Shown: positions 51,646-60,814, counted from the stretch's first letter. The stretch: 64,000 bases of DNA from Bhargavaea ullalensis (GCF_040545425.1 NZ_JBEPLW010000003.1), one strand, 5' to 3'. Numbers and translations are program-made. Notes: a model not told the origin generated them from the sequence alone.

Positions 51646-53121
51646 ATGAAACTCGATAACTATATCAATGGAGCTTGGCAGGAGAGCGGCGGAGAATACA
51701 CGGCCGTCCTCAACCCGGCAAACGGAGAAACGCTGTGCGAAGTCCGGCTGTCGGGCAGGGAAGACGTCGACCGGGCAGTCGAATCGGCGAAAAAAGCACA
51801 GAAACAGTGGGCACTCGTCCCCGCTCCAAAGCGTGCGGACTATTTATATGAAATCGGGCGTCTGATGAAAGAGCGCAAGGAGCATCTGTCGCAAGTACTG
51901 ACAAAAGAGATGGGCAAGGTGATCGAAGAAGCACGAGGCGAGGTCCAGGAAGGAATCGACATGGCGTACTACATGGCGGGCGAGGGCCGGCGGCTGTTCG
52001 GCGAGACGGTGCCGAGCGAGCTTCAGGACAAGTTCGCGATGAGCGTCCGTGCGCCGATCGGGGTTGTCGGGCTCATCACGCCGTGGAACTTCCCGGTCGC
52101 AATCGCCACTTGGAAGTCGTTCCCGGCGATTGTCGCGGGCAACACGTTCATCTGGAAGCCGGCGACCGAGACGCCGATGATGGCGTATGAAATGGCGAAG
52201 ATCTTCGAGGAGGCGGGCCTGCCCGCCGGCGTGGCGAACATCGTGTTCGGCAGCGGTTCGGATGTCGGGACGGCGATGATCGAGCATCCGGATGTCCGGG
52301 TGATTTCATTCACCGGATCAACGGAAACGGGTCGCCATGTGGCCGAGCTCGGCGGACGCCATCTGAAGAAAGTGTCGCTTGAGATGGGCGGGAAAAACGC
52401 GGTCATCGTCATGGATGACGCAGACCTCAATCTGGCGGTCGAAGGCATTCTCTGGAGTGCATTCGGGACCGCGGGGCAACGCTGTACGGCATGCAGCCGG
52501 GTGATTGTGCATAAAGATGTGAAATCGGAACTTGAGCAGCGTCTGCTTGAAGCGATGAAGGGTCTGACGATCGGCGATGGGCTTGATGAATCGGTGAAAG
52601 TCGGACCGGTCGTCAACAAAAAGGCGCTTGAGAAGATCGACGGCTACGTCAAGATCGGCAAGGAAGAAGGCGCACGGCTGCTGGCAGGGGGCAACATCCT
52701 TGACGGAGCCGGGTACTCGGACGGCTGTTACTACGAGCCGACGCTCTTCACGGACGTAAAGTGGGACAGCCGCATCGCCCAGGAAGAAATTTTCGGGCCG
52801 GTCATTTCCCTCATTGAAGTCGGCAGCCTGGATGAGGCGATCGAAGTGAACAACAGCGTTGTATACGGCCTGTCAAGCTCGATATTCACGCAGGATGTGA
52901 ACAAGGTGTTCCGTGCGCAGCGCGATCTCGACACCGGGATCGTCTACGTGAACGCGGGCACGACCGGCGCGGAGATCCATCTGCCGTTTGGCGGCACGAA
53001 AGGAACGGGCAACGGCCACCGGGATTCGGGCGTGGCGGCGCTCGATGTGTTCACCGAGTGGAAGAGCATCTACGTCGACTACAGCGGCAAGCTGCAGCGT
53101 GCGCAGATCGATACGGAGTAA
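51646..53121 (+). CDS. Aldehyde dehydrogenase (probable aminoadipate-semialdehyde type)
   Basis: 491-residue NAD(P)-dependent aldehyde dehydrogenase. TPWNFPVAIATWKSFPA (about residue 144), SFTGSTETGRHV (about 222), the general base in LEMGGKN (about 245) and the catalytic Cys in GTAGQRCTACSR (about 280) are in place. The gene is followed after 47 bases by lysine 6-dehydrogenase and then an acyl-CoA dehydrogenase, so its substrate is probably 2-aminoadipate 6-semialdehyde from lysine. AAAGGGGAAATGCGAT precedes the ATG, and a cre site lies just upstream. Confidence 0.9.
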   Translation: MKLDNYINGAWQESGGEYTAVLNPANGETLCEVRLSGREDVDRAVESAKKAQKQWALVPAPKRADYLYEIGRLMKERKEHLSQVLTKEMGKVIEEARGEVQEGIDMAYYMAGEGRRLFGETVPSELQDKFAMSVRAPIGVVGLITPWNFPVAIATWKSFPAIVAGNTFIWKPATETPMMAYEMAKIFEEAGLPAGVANIVFGSGSDVGTAMIEHPDVRVISFTGSTETGRHVAELGGRHLKKVSLEMGGKNAVIVMDDADLNLAVEGILWSAFGTAGQRCTACSRVIVHKDVKSELEQRLLEAMKGLTIGDGLDESVKVGPVVNKKALEKIDGYVKIGKEEGARLLAGGNILDGAGYSDGCYYEPTLFTDVKWDSRIAQEEIFGPVISLIEVGSLDEAIEVNNSVVYGLSSSIFTQDVNKVFRAQRDLDTGIVYVNAGTTGAEIHLPFGGTKGTGNGHRDSGVAALDVFTEWKSIYVDYSGKLQRAQIDTE

Positions 53122-53168
53122 TATAACGAACCAACCCGAACGAACCGAATCTGAAAGGGGAGATACAG

Positions 53169-54335
53169 ATGAAAGTAGTTGTACTCGGAGCAGGACTGAT
53201 GGGGAAAGAAGCGGCGCGCGACCTGGTGAAAAGCGAGAAAGTCGAGAAGGTCTGGCTTGCGGACCTGAATGTCCGGCAGGCGGAAGAATTCGCCGAGAAG
53301 CTCATGTCGGACAAGCTGGAGATCCTCCGGCTCGATGCCTCGGATGATGTCCAGCTCAAGGAAGTGATGTCGCTTGGCGATGTCGTCATCAACGCGCTCT
53401 TTTACACGTTCAACGAGAAAGTTGCCCGCACCGCGATTGAAGCCGGCGTCCATTCGGTCGATCTCGGCGGCCACATCGGCGGGGCGACGGATGCGGTTCT
53501 GGAGTTGTCGGAAGAAGCCCAAAAGAAAGGCGTCACGCTCATTCCGGACCTGGGCGTGGCACCGGGCATGATCAACATCCTGACGGGCTACGGCGCCGGC
53601 AAGCTCGATAAGGCCGAGTCCGTGAAGCTTTATGTCGGGGGAATCCCGGTCGATCCGGAGCCGCCGCTCAACTACAACATCGTATTTTCCCTGGAAGGCG
53701 TGTTCGACCACTATACGGACCCGTCCCACGTGATCCGGGACGGCAAGTGGCAGGAAGTGCCGTCGCTGAGCGAGCTGGAATCGATCACGTTCGACGGATA
53801 CGGCGAAATGGAAGCATTCCACACATCGGGCGGCACGTCGACCTTGTCGAAGTCATTCCCGGAGCTGGATACATTGGAATACAAGACGATCCGCTACAAA
53901 GGTCATGCGGAAAAGTTCGGCCTGCTCGTCGATCTCGGCCTGCTCGGTCGCGATGCGGAAGTGACGGTCGGCGGCCAGACCGTGAAAGTCCGCGACGTCA
54001 TGAGAGAGCATCTTTCGCCTCAGCTGCGGCTCGGCGACAAAAAAGACGCCGTCCTGCTCCGCGTCATCGTCCGAGGCAAGAAGGACGGCCATGATGCCTG
54101 CTATGAGTACGACTTGATCACCGAGAAGGATCCGCAGACGAACGTGACGGCGATGGCACGCGCAACGGCCAACACGATCTCCGTCGTTGCCCAGATGATC
54201 GGGGACGGGACGATCACGAAGCGCGGCGTGTATCCGCCGGAACTTATCGTGCCGGGCGGGCCGTATATTGCGGAAATGAAAAAACGCGGCGTGAACATCG
54301 CCGAGATTTCTTCCGAGGAAGCCGCGACGGTGTGA
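53169..54335 (+). CDS. Lysine 6-dehydrogenase (saccharopine-dehydrogenase-like)
   Basis: 388-residue oxidoreductase with an N-terminal Rossmann domain (VVLGAGLMGKEAARDLVKSE, residues 4-23) and the conserved NALFYTFNEKVARTAIEAGV and PDLGVAPGMINILTGYGAGK (about 131-150). This combination matches lysine 6-dehydrogenase of Geobacillus, which oxidises the epsilon-amino group of lysine to give 2-aminoadipate semialdehyde/piperideine-6-carboxylate, the substrate expected for the dehydrogenase upstream. AAAGGGGAGATACAG precedes the ATG. Central gene of the three-gene operon. Confidence 0.88.
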   Translation: MKVVVLGAGLMGKEAARDLVKSEKVEKVWLADLNVRQAEEFAEKLMSDKLEILRLDASDDVQLKEVMSLGDVVINALFYTFNEKVARTAIEAGVHSVDLGGHIGGATDAVLELSEEAQKKGVTLIPDLGVAPGMINILTGYGAGKLDKAESVKLYVGGIPVDPEPPLNYNIVFSLEGVFDHYTDPSHVIRDGKWQEVPSLSELESITFDGYGEMEAFHTSGGTSTLSKSFPELDTLEYKTIRYKGHAEKFGLLVDLGLLGRDAEVTVGGQTVKVRDVMREHLSPQLRLGDKKDAVLLRVIVRGKKDGHDACYEYDLITEKDPQTNVTAMARATANTISVVAQMIGDGTITKRGVYPPELIVPGGPYIAEMKKRGVNIAEISSEEAATV

Positions 54336-54366
54336 GCAGCGGTCATTGTGAAAGGGGGAACTGAAG

Positions 54367-55560
54367 TTGGACTTCGGATTTTCTGAAGAACAGGAACTGC
54401 TGCGCAAAACCGCCCGGCAGTTCACGGATGACGAGATCATCCCTCATATTGCAAAATGGGACGCAGAAGGCGGATTCGATCCAAACCTGTGGAAGCGTCT
54501 GGCGGACATGGGCTTCATGGGCGTCTGCATCCCTGAAAAGTACGGAGGCAGCGGGATGGACTACAATTCGCTGGCAATCCTGTGCGAGGAACTGGAGCGG
54601 GGCGACACTGCATTCCGGACGGCCGTGTCCGTCCATATCGGACTCAACTCGATGTCGTTGCTCCAGTGGGGCAATGAAGAGCAAAAGCAGAAGTACCTCG
54701 TGCCGCAGGCGAAGGGGGAAAAGATCGGCGCATTCGGTCTCACCGAGCCGGGTGCCGGATCCGACGTCGCGGCGATGTCGACGACGGCCGTGCGCGACGG
54801 GGACCACTATGTGCTGAACGGCCAGAAAACGTGGATCTCGCTTTGTGATGTGGCCGATCATTTCCTCGTGTTTGCCTACACGGACAAAACGAAGAAACAC
54901 CACGGCATCACCGCATTCATCGTCGAACGCACGATGCCCGGCTTTTCTTCCAAGGCGATCAAAGGGAAGTACGGCATCCGCGCGGGCAATACCGGAGAGC
55001 TGTTCTTTGAAGACGTGCGCGTACCGGCGGAAAATCGGCTCGGAGAAGAAGGGGAAGGGTTCAAGATCGCGATGGCCTCTCTCGACAACGGCCGGTTCAC
55101 GGTGGCGGCCGGCGCCGTCGGACTCATCCAGGCGTGCCTCGAAGCGAGCGTGAAATACTGCCACGAGCGGGAAACATTCGGCAAGCCGATCGGCAAGCAC
55201 CAGCTTGTGCAGCAGATGATCGCCAACATGGAGGCGGGGTACCAGATGAGCCGACTGCTCGTTTACCGTGCCGGTGAATTGAAAAACAAGGGAGTCCGCA
55301 ACACCCGCGAGACATCCCTCGCCAAATGGCAGGCGTGTGATTTTGCAAACAAAGCCGCGGATGATGCCTTCCAGATCCACGGCGCCTACGGCTATTCCGA
55401 TGACTATCCGGTCGCCCGCTTCCTGCGGAACTCGAAGGCACCGGTCATCTACGAAGGCACCCGCGAGATCCACACGGTCATGCAGGCGGAATATGTGCTC
55501 GGCTACCGTGAAGACAAGAAACTGAACAAGATGCTGCCGGCATGGGAACCGGAAGCATGA
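54367..55560 (+). CDS. Acyl-CoA dehydrogenase (possible glutaryl-CoA dehydrogenase)
   Basis: 397-residue flavin enzyme of standard length. GLTEPGAGSDVAAMSTTAV (about residue 124), QKTWISLCDVADHFLV, the RETFGKPIGKHQLVQQMIA region (about 261) and the catalytic-region YEGTREIHTVMQAEYVLG near the C-terminus are conserved. In the lysine context it could oxidise glutaryl-CoA, but the residues that mark glutaryl-CoA dehydrogenase are not clear, so a short-chain acyl-CoA role is also possible. TTG 54367 follows AAAGGGGGAACTGAAG. It is 31 bases after lysine 6-dehydrogenase. Confidence 0.85.
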   Translation: MDFGFSEEQELLRKTARQFTDDEIIPHIAKWDAEGGFDPNLWKRLADMGFMGVCIPEKYGGSGMDYNSLAILCEELERGDTAFRTAVSVHIGLNSMSLLQWGNEEQKQKYLVPQAKGEKIGAFGLTEPGAGSDVAAMSTTAVRDGDHYVLNGQKTWISLCDVADHFLVFAYTDKTKKHHGITAFIVERTMPGFSSKAIKGKYGIRAGNTGELFFEDVRVPAENRLGEEGEGFKIAMASLDNGRFTVAAGAVGLIQACLEASVKYCHERETFGKPIGKHQLVQQMIANMEAGYQMSRLLVYRAGELKNKGVRNTRETSLAKWQACDFANKAADDAFQIHGAYGYSDDYPVARFLRNSKAPVIYEGTREIHTVMQAEYVLGYREDKKLNKMLPAWEPEA

Positions 55561-55563
55561 GAA

Positions 55564-55597
55564 ACGGGGCTCTCCGGCTGGAGGCCCCGTTTTTTTC
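55564..55597 (+). terminator. Terminator of the lysine operon
   Basis: ACGGGGC/GCCCCGT stem with inner pairing and a TTTTTTTC tail. Confidence 0.9.
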
Positions 55598-55626
55598 TTT
55601 ATGGTGATGCTGCGACTGTTTCGGAA

Positions 55627-55710
55627 AAAGATAACGCTTCATCAGATAAAGATAACGCTCCGTCAAATAAAGATAACGTTCCGCCGGAAAAAGATAACGC
55701 TTCCCGGAAA
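55627..55710. repeat. 21-bp-period tandem array (core AAAGATAACGCT)
   Basis: Four units at 55627, 55648, 55669 and 55690. Same core as the two units at 15128. It lies between the convergent lysine operon and atoE. Confidence 0.92.
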
Positions 55711-55721
55711 TCCGCTTTTGA

Positions 55722-57035
55722 TCAGAAGAAATAAAGCCCGATCGAGATGACGATGCCGCTCAGGATGAGGACGAACACGCAGTACCCCATGATGTCCTTC
55801 GCCTTCAGCCCGGCGATCGCGAGGGCAGGCAGTGCCCAGAACGGCTGGATCATGTTCGTCCAGGCGTCGCCCCACGCGATGCTCATCGCGGTCTTGGCGT
55901 AATCGGCGCCCATCGACTGGGCGGCGTCGAGCATGATCGGTGCCTGGACGGCCCACTGGCCGCCGCCGCTCGGCACGAAGAAGTTGACGATGCCCGCCGC
56001 GTAGAACGTGAACAGGTGGAACGTATGCTCATTCGAGATCGACACAAATGCGTCCGAAATGACGGCGGCGAGTCCGGAAGCTGTCATCATCCCCATGATT
56101 CCCGCATAAAACGGAAACTGGATGATGATGCCTCCGGCGGTTTTCACCGCATTGGCGACGGCTGCAAGGAACCGGCGCGGCGTTCCGTGGAAGATGATGC
56201 CGAGAATGAGGAAGATCAGGTTGACGACGTTCAGGTTCAGGTCAAACCCGTTGCGCACAAAGTGGTTGACGAGGTAGATGACACCGAGCGCGCCGATGAG
56301 CATCGACAGGAGGACGCTGTCTTCCATGCGCGAGGCCGGCGTCTTTTCTTCCGGAGTTTCGACGTCGATCGGGTCTTCGAGCTTCGCGGGATCGACGGTC
56401 ACCGTGTCTTCCGGCTTCGGCATCATCCAGCGGTTCAGGAGCGGGATCGTGATGAACAGCACCGCGATGATGAACAGGTTATAGCCGGAGAAGATCGTCT
56501 GGGAGGTCGGCACGATGCCCATGATCGATTCAAACGGATGGTCTGCCGTCGCAATGGACAGCGGGATCGAGCCGCCGAGCCCGCCGTGCCAGACGACGAA
56601 CCCTGCATAGGCGCTTGCCACGAGCAGCCGGTAGTCGACGTTCGTTACTTTCTTGGCGATCTCTTTCGCAAAAAGTGCGCCGATGACGAGGCCGAAGCCC
56701 CAGTTGATCCAGCTCGCAATGATCGAGACGACCGTCACGAGGATGATGGCGGAGCCGGGTGACTTGGCGATACCGGCAAGCGAGCTCAGGAGCCGCTTGA
56801 ACACCGGGCTGTTCGCGAGCACATGGCCCGCGACGAGCACGATCACCATCTGCATCGTGAAGGACAGCAATCCCCAGAAGCCGTCTCCCCAGTGGACGAC
56901 CATGTCGAGCGGCCCCGAGTCGGTGAGGCCGAGCCCGAGCAAGTACACGACGAGCGTCAGGATGGCGACAAAAATATACGGATCGGGCAGAAACCGTTCC
57001 ATGAGTGCGTTGGAGAATCTGGTCAGCGTTTTCAT
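55722..57035 (-). CDS. atoE: Short-chain fatty acid transporter, AtoE family
   Basis: 437-residue permease for acetoacetate or short-chain fatty acids. The opening RFSNALMERFLPDPYIFVAI and the later SWINWGFGLVIGALFAKEIA, WHGGLGGSIPLSIATADHPF and PSGGGQWAVQAPIMLDAAQS are the defining blocks of AtoE. About eleven spans. AAAGGGGGTAACTAAAAA precedes the ATG. It is convergent with the lysine operon; no CoA-transferase genes are adjacent. Confidence 0.92.
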   Translation of the reverse strand: MKTLTRFSNALMERFLPDPYIFVAILTLVVYLLGLGLTDSGPLDMVVHWGDGFWGLLSFTMQMVIVLVAGHVLANSPVFKRLLSSLAGIAKSPGSAIILVTVVSIIASWINWGFGLVIGALFAKEIAKKVTNVDYRLLVASAYAGFVVWHGGLGGSIPLSIATADHPFESIMGIVPTSQTIFSGYNLFIIAVLFITIPLLNRWMMPKPEDTVTVDPAKLEDPIDVETPEEKTPASRMEDSVLLSMLIGALGVIYLVNHFVRNGFDLNLNVVNLIFLILGIIFHGTPRRFLAAVANAVKTAGGIIIQFPFYAGIMGMMTASGLAAVISDAFVSISNEHTFHLFTFYAAGIVNFFVPSGGGQWAVQAPIMLDAAQSMGADYAKTAMSIAWGDAWTNMIQPFWALPALAIAGLKAKDIMGYCVFVLILSGIVISIGLYFF

Positions 57036-57200
57036 TTTTTAGTTACCCCCTTTATTTATTAAAAACATCCCCTTCACCAATGTATCGGAACAACGGGACG
57101 GGCGCCATCCCTTTTTCAGATTTATTCATAAGATCAGCTTCTCATGAATGAAACTCTTTTGGCCGGAGAACGGACTAATGGAAAAGGGAGGGGTCCTGGG

Positions 57201-59354
57201 ATGGAGAAACGAAGAAAAATTGCATGGATTGCCGGGGTATCGGCCCTTGTTGTTGTGGCCGTACTGGCGATTGCCGTCCGGCTTGAGAACGTTGTAGGCG
57301 TGAGTGCTTCTCCGGTCGCGCTGAGCGGGGATTCGTGGAGTGCCGTGTTCAGCGAGCGGCTGGACCGGCAGGCAGGAAAAAACGGGGATTTGACGATCAC
57401 GGAGAGCGGAAAGCCGGTGGAGGCGGATTTGGCGGTCGAGGGCAACCGGCTTTCCGTTGCCGGTCTTGAACCCGGAGCGTATGAACTCCATGTGAAGCGC
57501 TCGGCGTTCGCCGGCTTGTTCGGAGCCAAACCCGCCGTCAAGGAGGTCAAGTTCAACGTGCAGGACGGCATCAAGCCGGTCGCCTCGCTTGAGGAGCTGG
57601 AAGCCCACTTCCGCCGGGTCACCGCAAGCCGGGAAAGGCAGGGGTTTTTCCGGGAGCAAGCTGAAATGGCTTCTTCGGAGGACAAAGCGGCGGATTCGGC
57701 CGGCGGCGGGACGGACGGCGGTCACTCGGAGACGAACGCTCAGGTGGAAGGTGTCGACGAAGGGGATATCGTCAAGACGGACGGTGAACACTTGTACGCA
57801 ACGACAGGCGGGGAAAGCGTCCGGATTGTGGACATCCGGAATCCGGCGAAACCGGTGCGGGTTGCCGAGATACCGGGCGGGCAGGACTTCATGCCGATGG
57901 AGCTTTACCTGCACGGCGGGAAGCTTGCCGTGATCGGGAACCGGTATTTCGATGTCCCGGTCCGGCCGTCGGGAGACAGTGCGAAGTCGGAGGACCGGAT
58001 CATGCCGGCCGGAGAGTCGGCGGTGACGGTTAAATTGTATGATGTGACCAACCCGGCCAAACCGGTGTTGCTGCGCGAAGCCGGTTCGGAAGGCTGGTAT
58101 CTCAGCTCCCGCCTAAGCGGTGGCATTCTGTATATCGTCACGAACGTCCAGCAGACGTGGTGGGCGCAGGAGGAGCGGGATGTGCGCCCGTTCACATACG
58201 GAATGGACGGCAAGAAAGAGAAAGTGGCCCCGATGGACACGAAAGACATCACGATCCTGCCGGGCACGGACGGCGACTCGTACAGCGTCATCACGGCGGT
58301 CGACCTGAAAGGCGGCAAGACGGGGAAGGTTGAAACGAAGGCATATCTCGGCAGCGGCAGCGGTCTTTATATGTCAAAGGAGAATCTGTATATCACGTCT
58401 TCCACCTTTGGACCGGTTCTCATGGCGAGGGACGGCACAGGGCCTGAATCATCCACGACCGGTATTTTCAAGTTCGGGCTGGACGGCACGGACATCCGGT
58501 TCCTGGCATCCGGAGAAGTGCCGGGCATGCCGCTCAACCAATTCTCGATGGATGAGTACAAAGGGCATTTCCGGGTCGCCGTGACGGACGGAAACATGTG
58601 GGATGACCGGCAACCTTCCGAATCGGCCATCCATGTGTTCGACGCCGGGATGAAGGAAACGGGATCGGTCAGCGGCCTGGCGCGCGGGGAGCGGATTTAT
58701 TCCGCCCGCTTCATGGGCGACCGGGGATATGTTGTCACCTTCCGGGAAACAGACCCGCTGTTTGCGCTGGACCTGAGCAACCCGGCCGCACCGAAAGTGC
58801 TCGGCGAACTCAAGATTCCGGGCTTCAGCAACTATCTTCATCCGCTCGGGGAGAATCACCTCATCGGGTTCGGCCAGCACACGATCGTCACCGGCGGCGG
58901 GAACGGGAAAGAGCCGGTCGTCCGCACCGCCGGTATGAAGATCTCACTGTTTGACGTCACCGACATGACGAATCCAAAAGAACAGGCGAGTGAGATCATC
59001 GGCGGAGCGGGCACCCACTCGGACATCGAGTATGACCACAAAGTGTTGTTTGAGCACAAAGCACGCAATCTGTACGGATTCCCGGTCATGATCTACGAAG
59101 AGAAAGGGAAGACCGGCGAGCTTTCCTATGAAGGCGGCGGCGCGCTCATCTACGAGATCACACCGGAAGGCGGCATCGTGAAAAAAGGCGACCTGACGGA
59201 GAAGTCGCAGAACAGAATGGGGTATGAAGACTACGATTCGGTCATCCAGCGCATCGTCTGGAGCGGCGACGCTGTGTTCGCCGTGACGCCAAAAGAGGTG
59301 AAATCATACTCGCTTGACGACTTCCGGGAGCTCGGGACGACGGCGGGGAAATAA
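57201..59354 (+). CDS. Secreted/anchored beta-propeller domain protein
   Basis: 717-residue protein with an N-terminal membrane anchor (about residues 8-28) and a large extracytoplasmic part. Residues 30-130 include an Ig-like bacterial domain; from about 170, ETNAQVEGVDEGDIVKTDGE opens the C-terminal beta-propeller domain family (COG4880 type), with repeats such as VRIVDIRNPAKPVRVAEIPG, KLYDVTNPAKPVLLREAGSE and FALDLSNPAAPKVLGELKIP. Function of the family is unknown; a surface binding or assembly role is plausible. ATG 57201 follows GGGAGGGGTCCTGG; an upstream ATG at 57144 lacks a site. Confidence 0.85.
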   Translation: MEKRRKIAWIAGVSALVVVAVLAIAVRLENVVGVSASPVALSGDSWSAVFSERLDRQAGKNGDLTITESGKPVEADLAVEGNRLSVAGLEPGAYELHVKRSAFAGLFGAKPAVKEVKFNVQDGIKPVASLEELEAHFRRVTASRERQGFFREQAEMASSEDKAADSAGGGTDGGHSETNAQVEGVDEGDIVKTDGEHLYATTGGESVRIVDIRNPAKPVRVAEIPGGQDFMPMELYLHGGKLAVIGNRYFDVPVRPSGDSAKSEDRIMPAGESAVTVKLYDVTNPAKPVLLREAGSEGWYLSSRLSGGILYIVTNVQQTWWAQEERDVRPFTYGMDGKKEKVAPMDTKDITILPGTDGDSYSVITAVDLKGGKTGKVETKAYLGSGSGLYMSKENLYITSSTFGPVLMARDGTGPESSTTGIFKFGLDGTDIRFLASGEVPGMPLNQFSMDEYKGHFRVAVTDGNMWDDRQPSESAIHVFDAGMKETGSVSGLARGERIYSARFMGDRGYVVTFRETDPLFALDLSNPAAPKVLGELKIPGFSNYLHPLGENHLIGFGQHTIVTGGGNGKEPVVRTAGMKISLFDVTDMTNPKEQASEIIGGAGTHSDIEYDHKVLFEHKARNLYGFPVMIYEEKGKTGELSYEGGGALIYEITPEGGIVKKGDLTEKSQNRMGYEDYDSVIQRIVWSGDAVFAVTPKEVKSYSLDDFRELGTTAGK

Positions 59355-59365
59355 AGGGGCGCAGC

Positions 59366-59470
59366 GAGTGGAATCATGGAGGCGGCGAGTGGAATCATAG
59401 AGCGGGCGAGTGAGCGCATATGGCGGGTGAGTGGCGTCATAGGACTTCCGAGTGATCGCGCAGCGTTTGC
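59366..59470. repeat. 21-bp-period tandem array (core GAGTGGAATCAT)
   Basis: Five units at 59366, 59387, 59408, 59429 and 59450, drifting from GAGTGGAATCAT to GAGTGATCGC. It is the reverse complement type of the core at 9733 (ATGATTCCACTC). It follows the beta-propeller gene. Confidence 0.88.
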
Positions 59471-59601
59471 AGGTTGGTCCGGCCGCCGGAAATGGAGCCT
59501 GGTAAGTTTCGAATCGCCTGAACCTTTGCCGCGGCGTTGAGTTTTGGCGGGCTTTCGGATACGATGAGAAAAAAGCAGACGGGACGGACGGCGATGGGTT
59601 C

Positions 59602-60363
59602 ATGATTATTGATTCAACTGAAGAGCTGGCGGTCGACTGCTGCCTGCTGGCCGGGCGTCTCATGATGGAGGCCGGGGCGGAAACATACCGAGTGGACGAC
59701 ACGATGGCCCGGATGGCGGCCTGCCAGGGGCTTGCCGGCGCCGACTCATTCACGACGTCGACCGGCATCATTTTCTCGCCTGGCGGCAACCGGCATGTAA
59801 AGCTGGCAAGCATCCGGAAGCGGGCGACCGACCTCGAGAAGATCGCCCGGGTGAACGCGGTGTCGAGAGGACTGTCGGCAGGGGAAATGACGCTTGAAGC
59901 CGCTTATCAGGAACTGAAGCGCATCGAGCGGGGGGACTTCATGTTTCCGTTCTGGCTTCAGCTCCTGGCCGCGGCTGTGGCGAGCGGAAGTTTCCTTATT
60001 CTGTTCGGCGGCCACTGGCTCGACATTCCCGCTGCCTTCGTTGCCGGAGGGCTCGGCTTTTTCGTTTCGGAGACGTTCCATGAAAAAACACGGGTGAAGT
60101 TTTTCTCCGAGTTCACGGCGTCCGCGGTTGTCGGACTCCTTTCGCTTGCGGCGGTCCGGACGGGGCTGGGCGGACAGCTTGACCTCATCATCATCGCGGC
60201 GGTCATGCCGCTTGTGCCGGGGCTGCTCATCACGAATGCCGTCCGGGACCTGATGGCGGGCCACTTCATGGCCGGCACGGCAAAAGGGGCGGAAGCCTTT
60301 CTGACGGCATTCGCCATCGGGGCGGGCATTGCGCTCGTCCTGAGTTTCCGGGGGGTGGCGTGA
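59602..60363 (+). CDS. Threonine/serine exporter family protein, N-terminal-type subunit (YjjP/ThrE-like)
   Basis: 253 residues. The soluble start DCCLLAGRLMMEAGAETYRV, then DDTMARMAACQG and FTTSTGIIFSP, matches the ThrE/YjjP N-domain, followed by five hydrophobic spans from about residue 115. In ThrE of Corynebacterium the two parts are one protein; here the second part is the next gene. The ribosome site is weak (GGACGGACGGCGATGGG). The stop overlaps the start of the small subunit. Confidence 0.82.
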   Translation: MIIDSTEELAVDCCLLAGRLMMEAGAETYRVDDTMARMAACQGLAGADSFTTSTGIIFSPGGNRHVKLASIRKRATDLEKIARVNAVSRGLSAGEMTLEAAYQELKRIERGDFMFPFWLQLLAAAVASGSFLILFGGHWLDIPAAFVAGGLGFFVSETFHEKTRVKFFSEFTASAVVGLLSLAAVRTGLGGQLDLIIIAAVMPLVPGLLITNAVRDLMAGHFMAGTAKGAEAFLTAFAIGAGIALVLSFRGVA

Positions 60364-60809
60364 TGATCTGGGTCATCAACGGAATCTGCAGCTTCATCGC
60401 ATCCGCCATGTTCGGAATCATTTTCAACTCGCCTCGGAACCGGCTGCTCCACTGCGGGTTTGTCGGGCTTGTCGGCTGGCTCGCCTTTCTCGCCGCCCGG
60501 GACCTGTTCCTCGGCGGCGACGCGGTCAAGGCTTCGTTCATCGGCGCCTTTGCGGTCGCGGTCGTTGCCCATCTGTTCGCGAAGCGGTACCGGACGCCGA
60601 TGATCATCTTCAGCGTCGCGGGCATCATTCCGCTCGTTCCGGGCGGCACGGCGTATAATGCAATGCGCAATGTCATGGAAACGCACTATGACGTGGCGAC
60701 CGTCCATGCGATGGAGGCGTTCATGATTTCCGGTTCGATCGCCATGGGGCTCGTATTCGCCGAAGTCATCATCCAGCTCGTGTTCAAGAACAAACGCCGG
60801 ACCGCTTAA
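60363..60809 (+). CDS. Threonine/serine exporter family protein, small subunit (YjjB-like)
   Basis: 148-residue membrane protein with four or five spans and the block FSVAGIIPLVPGGTAYNAM (about residues 82-100), typical of ThrE_2/YjjB. ATG 60363 overlaps the upstream TGA and follows GGGGGGTGGCGTG. The two genes form one operon, ended by a bidirectional hairpin. Known homologues export Thr, Ser or, for YjjPB, succinate. Confidence 0.85.
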   Translation: MIWVINGICSFIASAMFGIIFNSPRNRLLHCGFVGLVGWLAFLAARDLFLGGDAVKASFIGAFAVAVVAHLFAKRYRTPMIIFSVAGIIPLVPGGTAYNAMRNVMETHYDVATVHAMEAFMISGSIAMGLVFAEVIIQLVFKNKRRTA

Positions 60810-60814
60810 AACGA

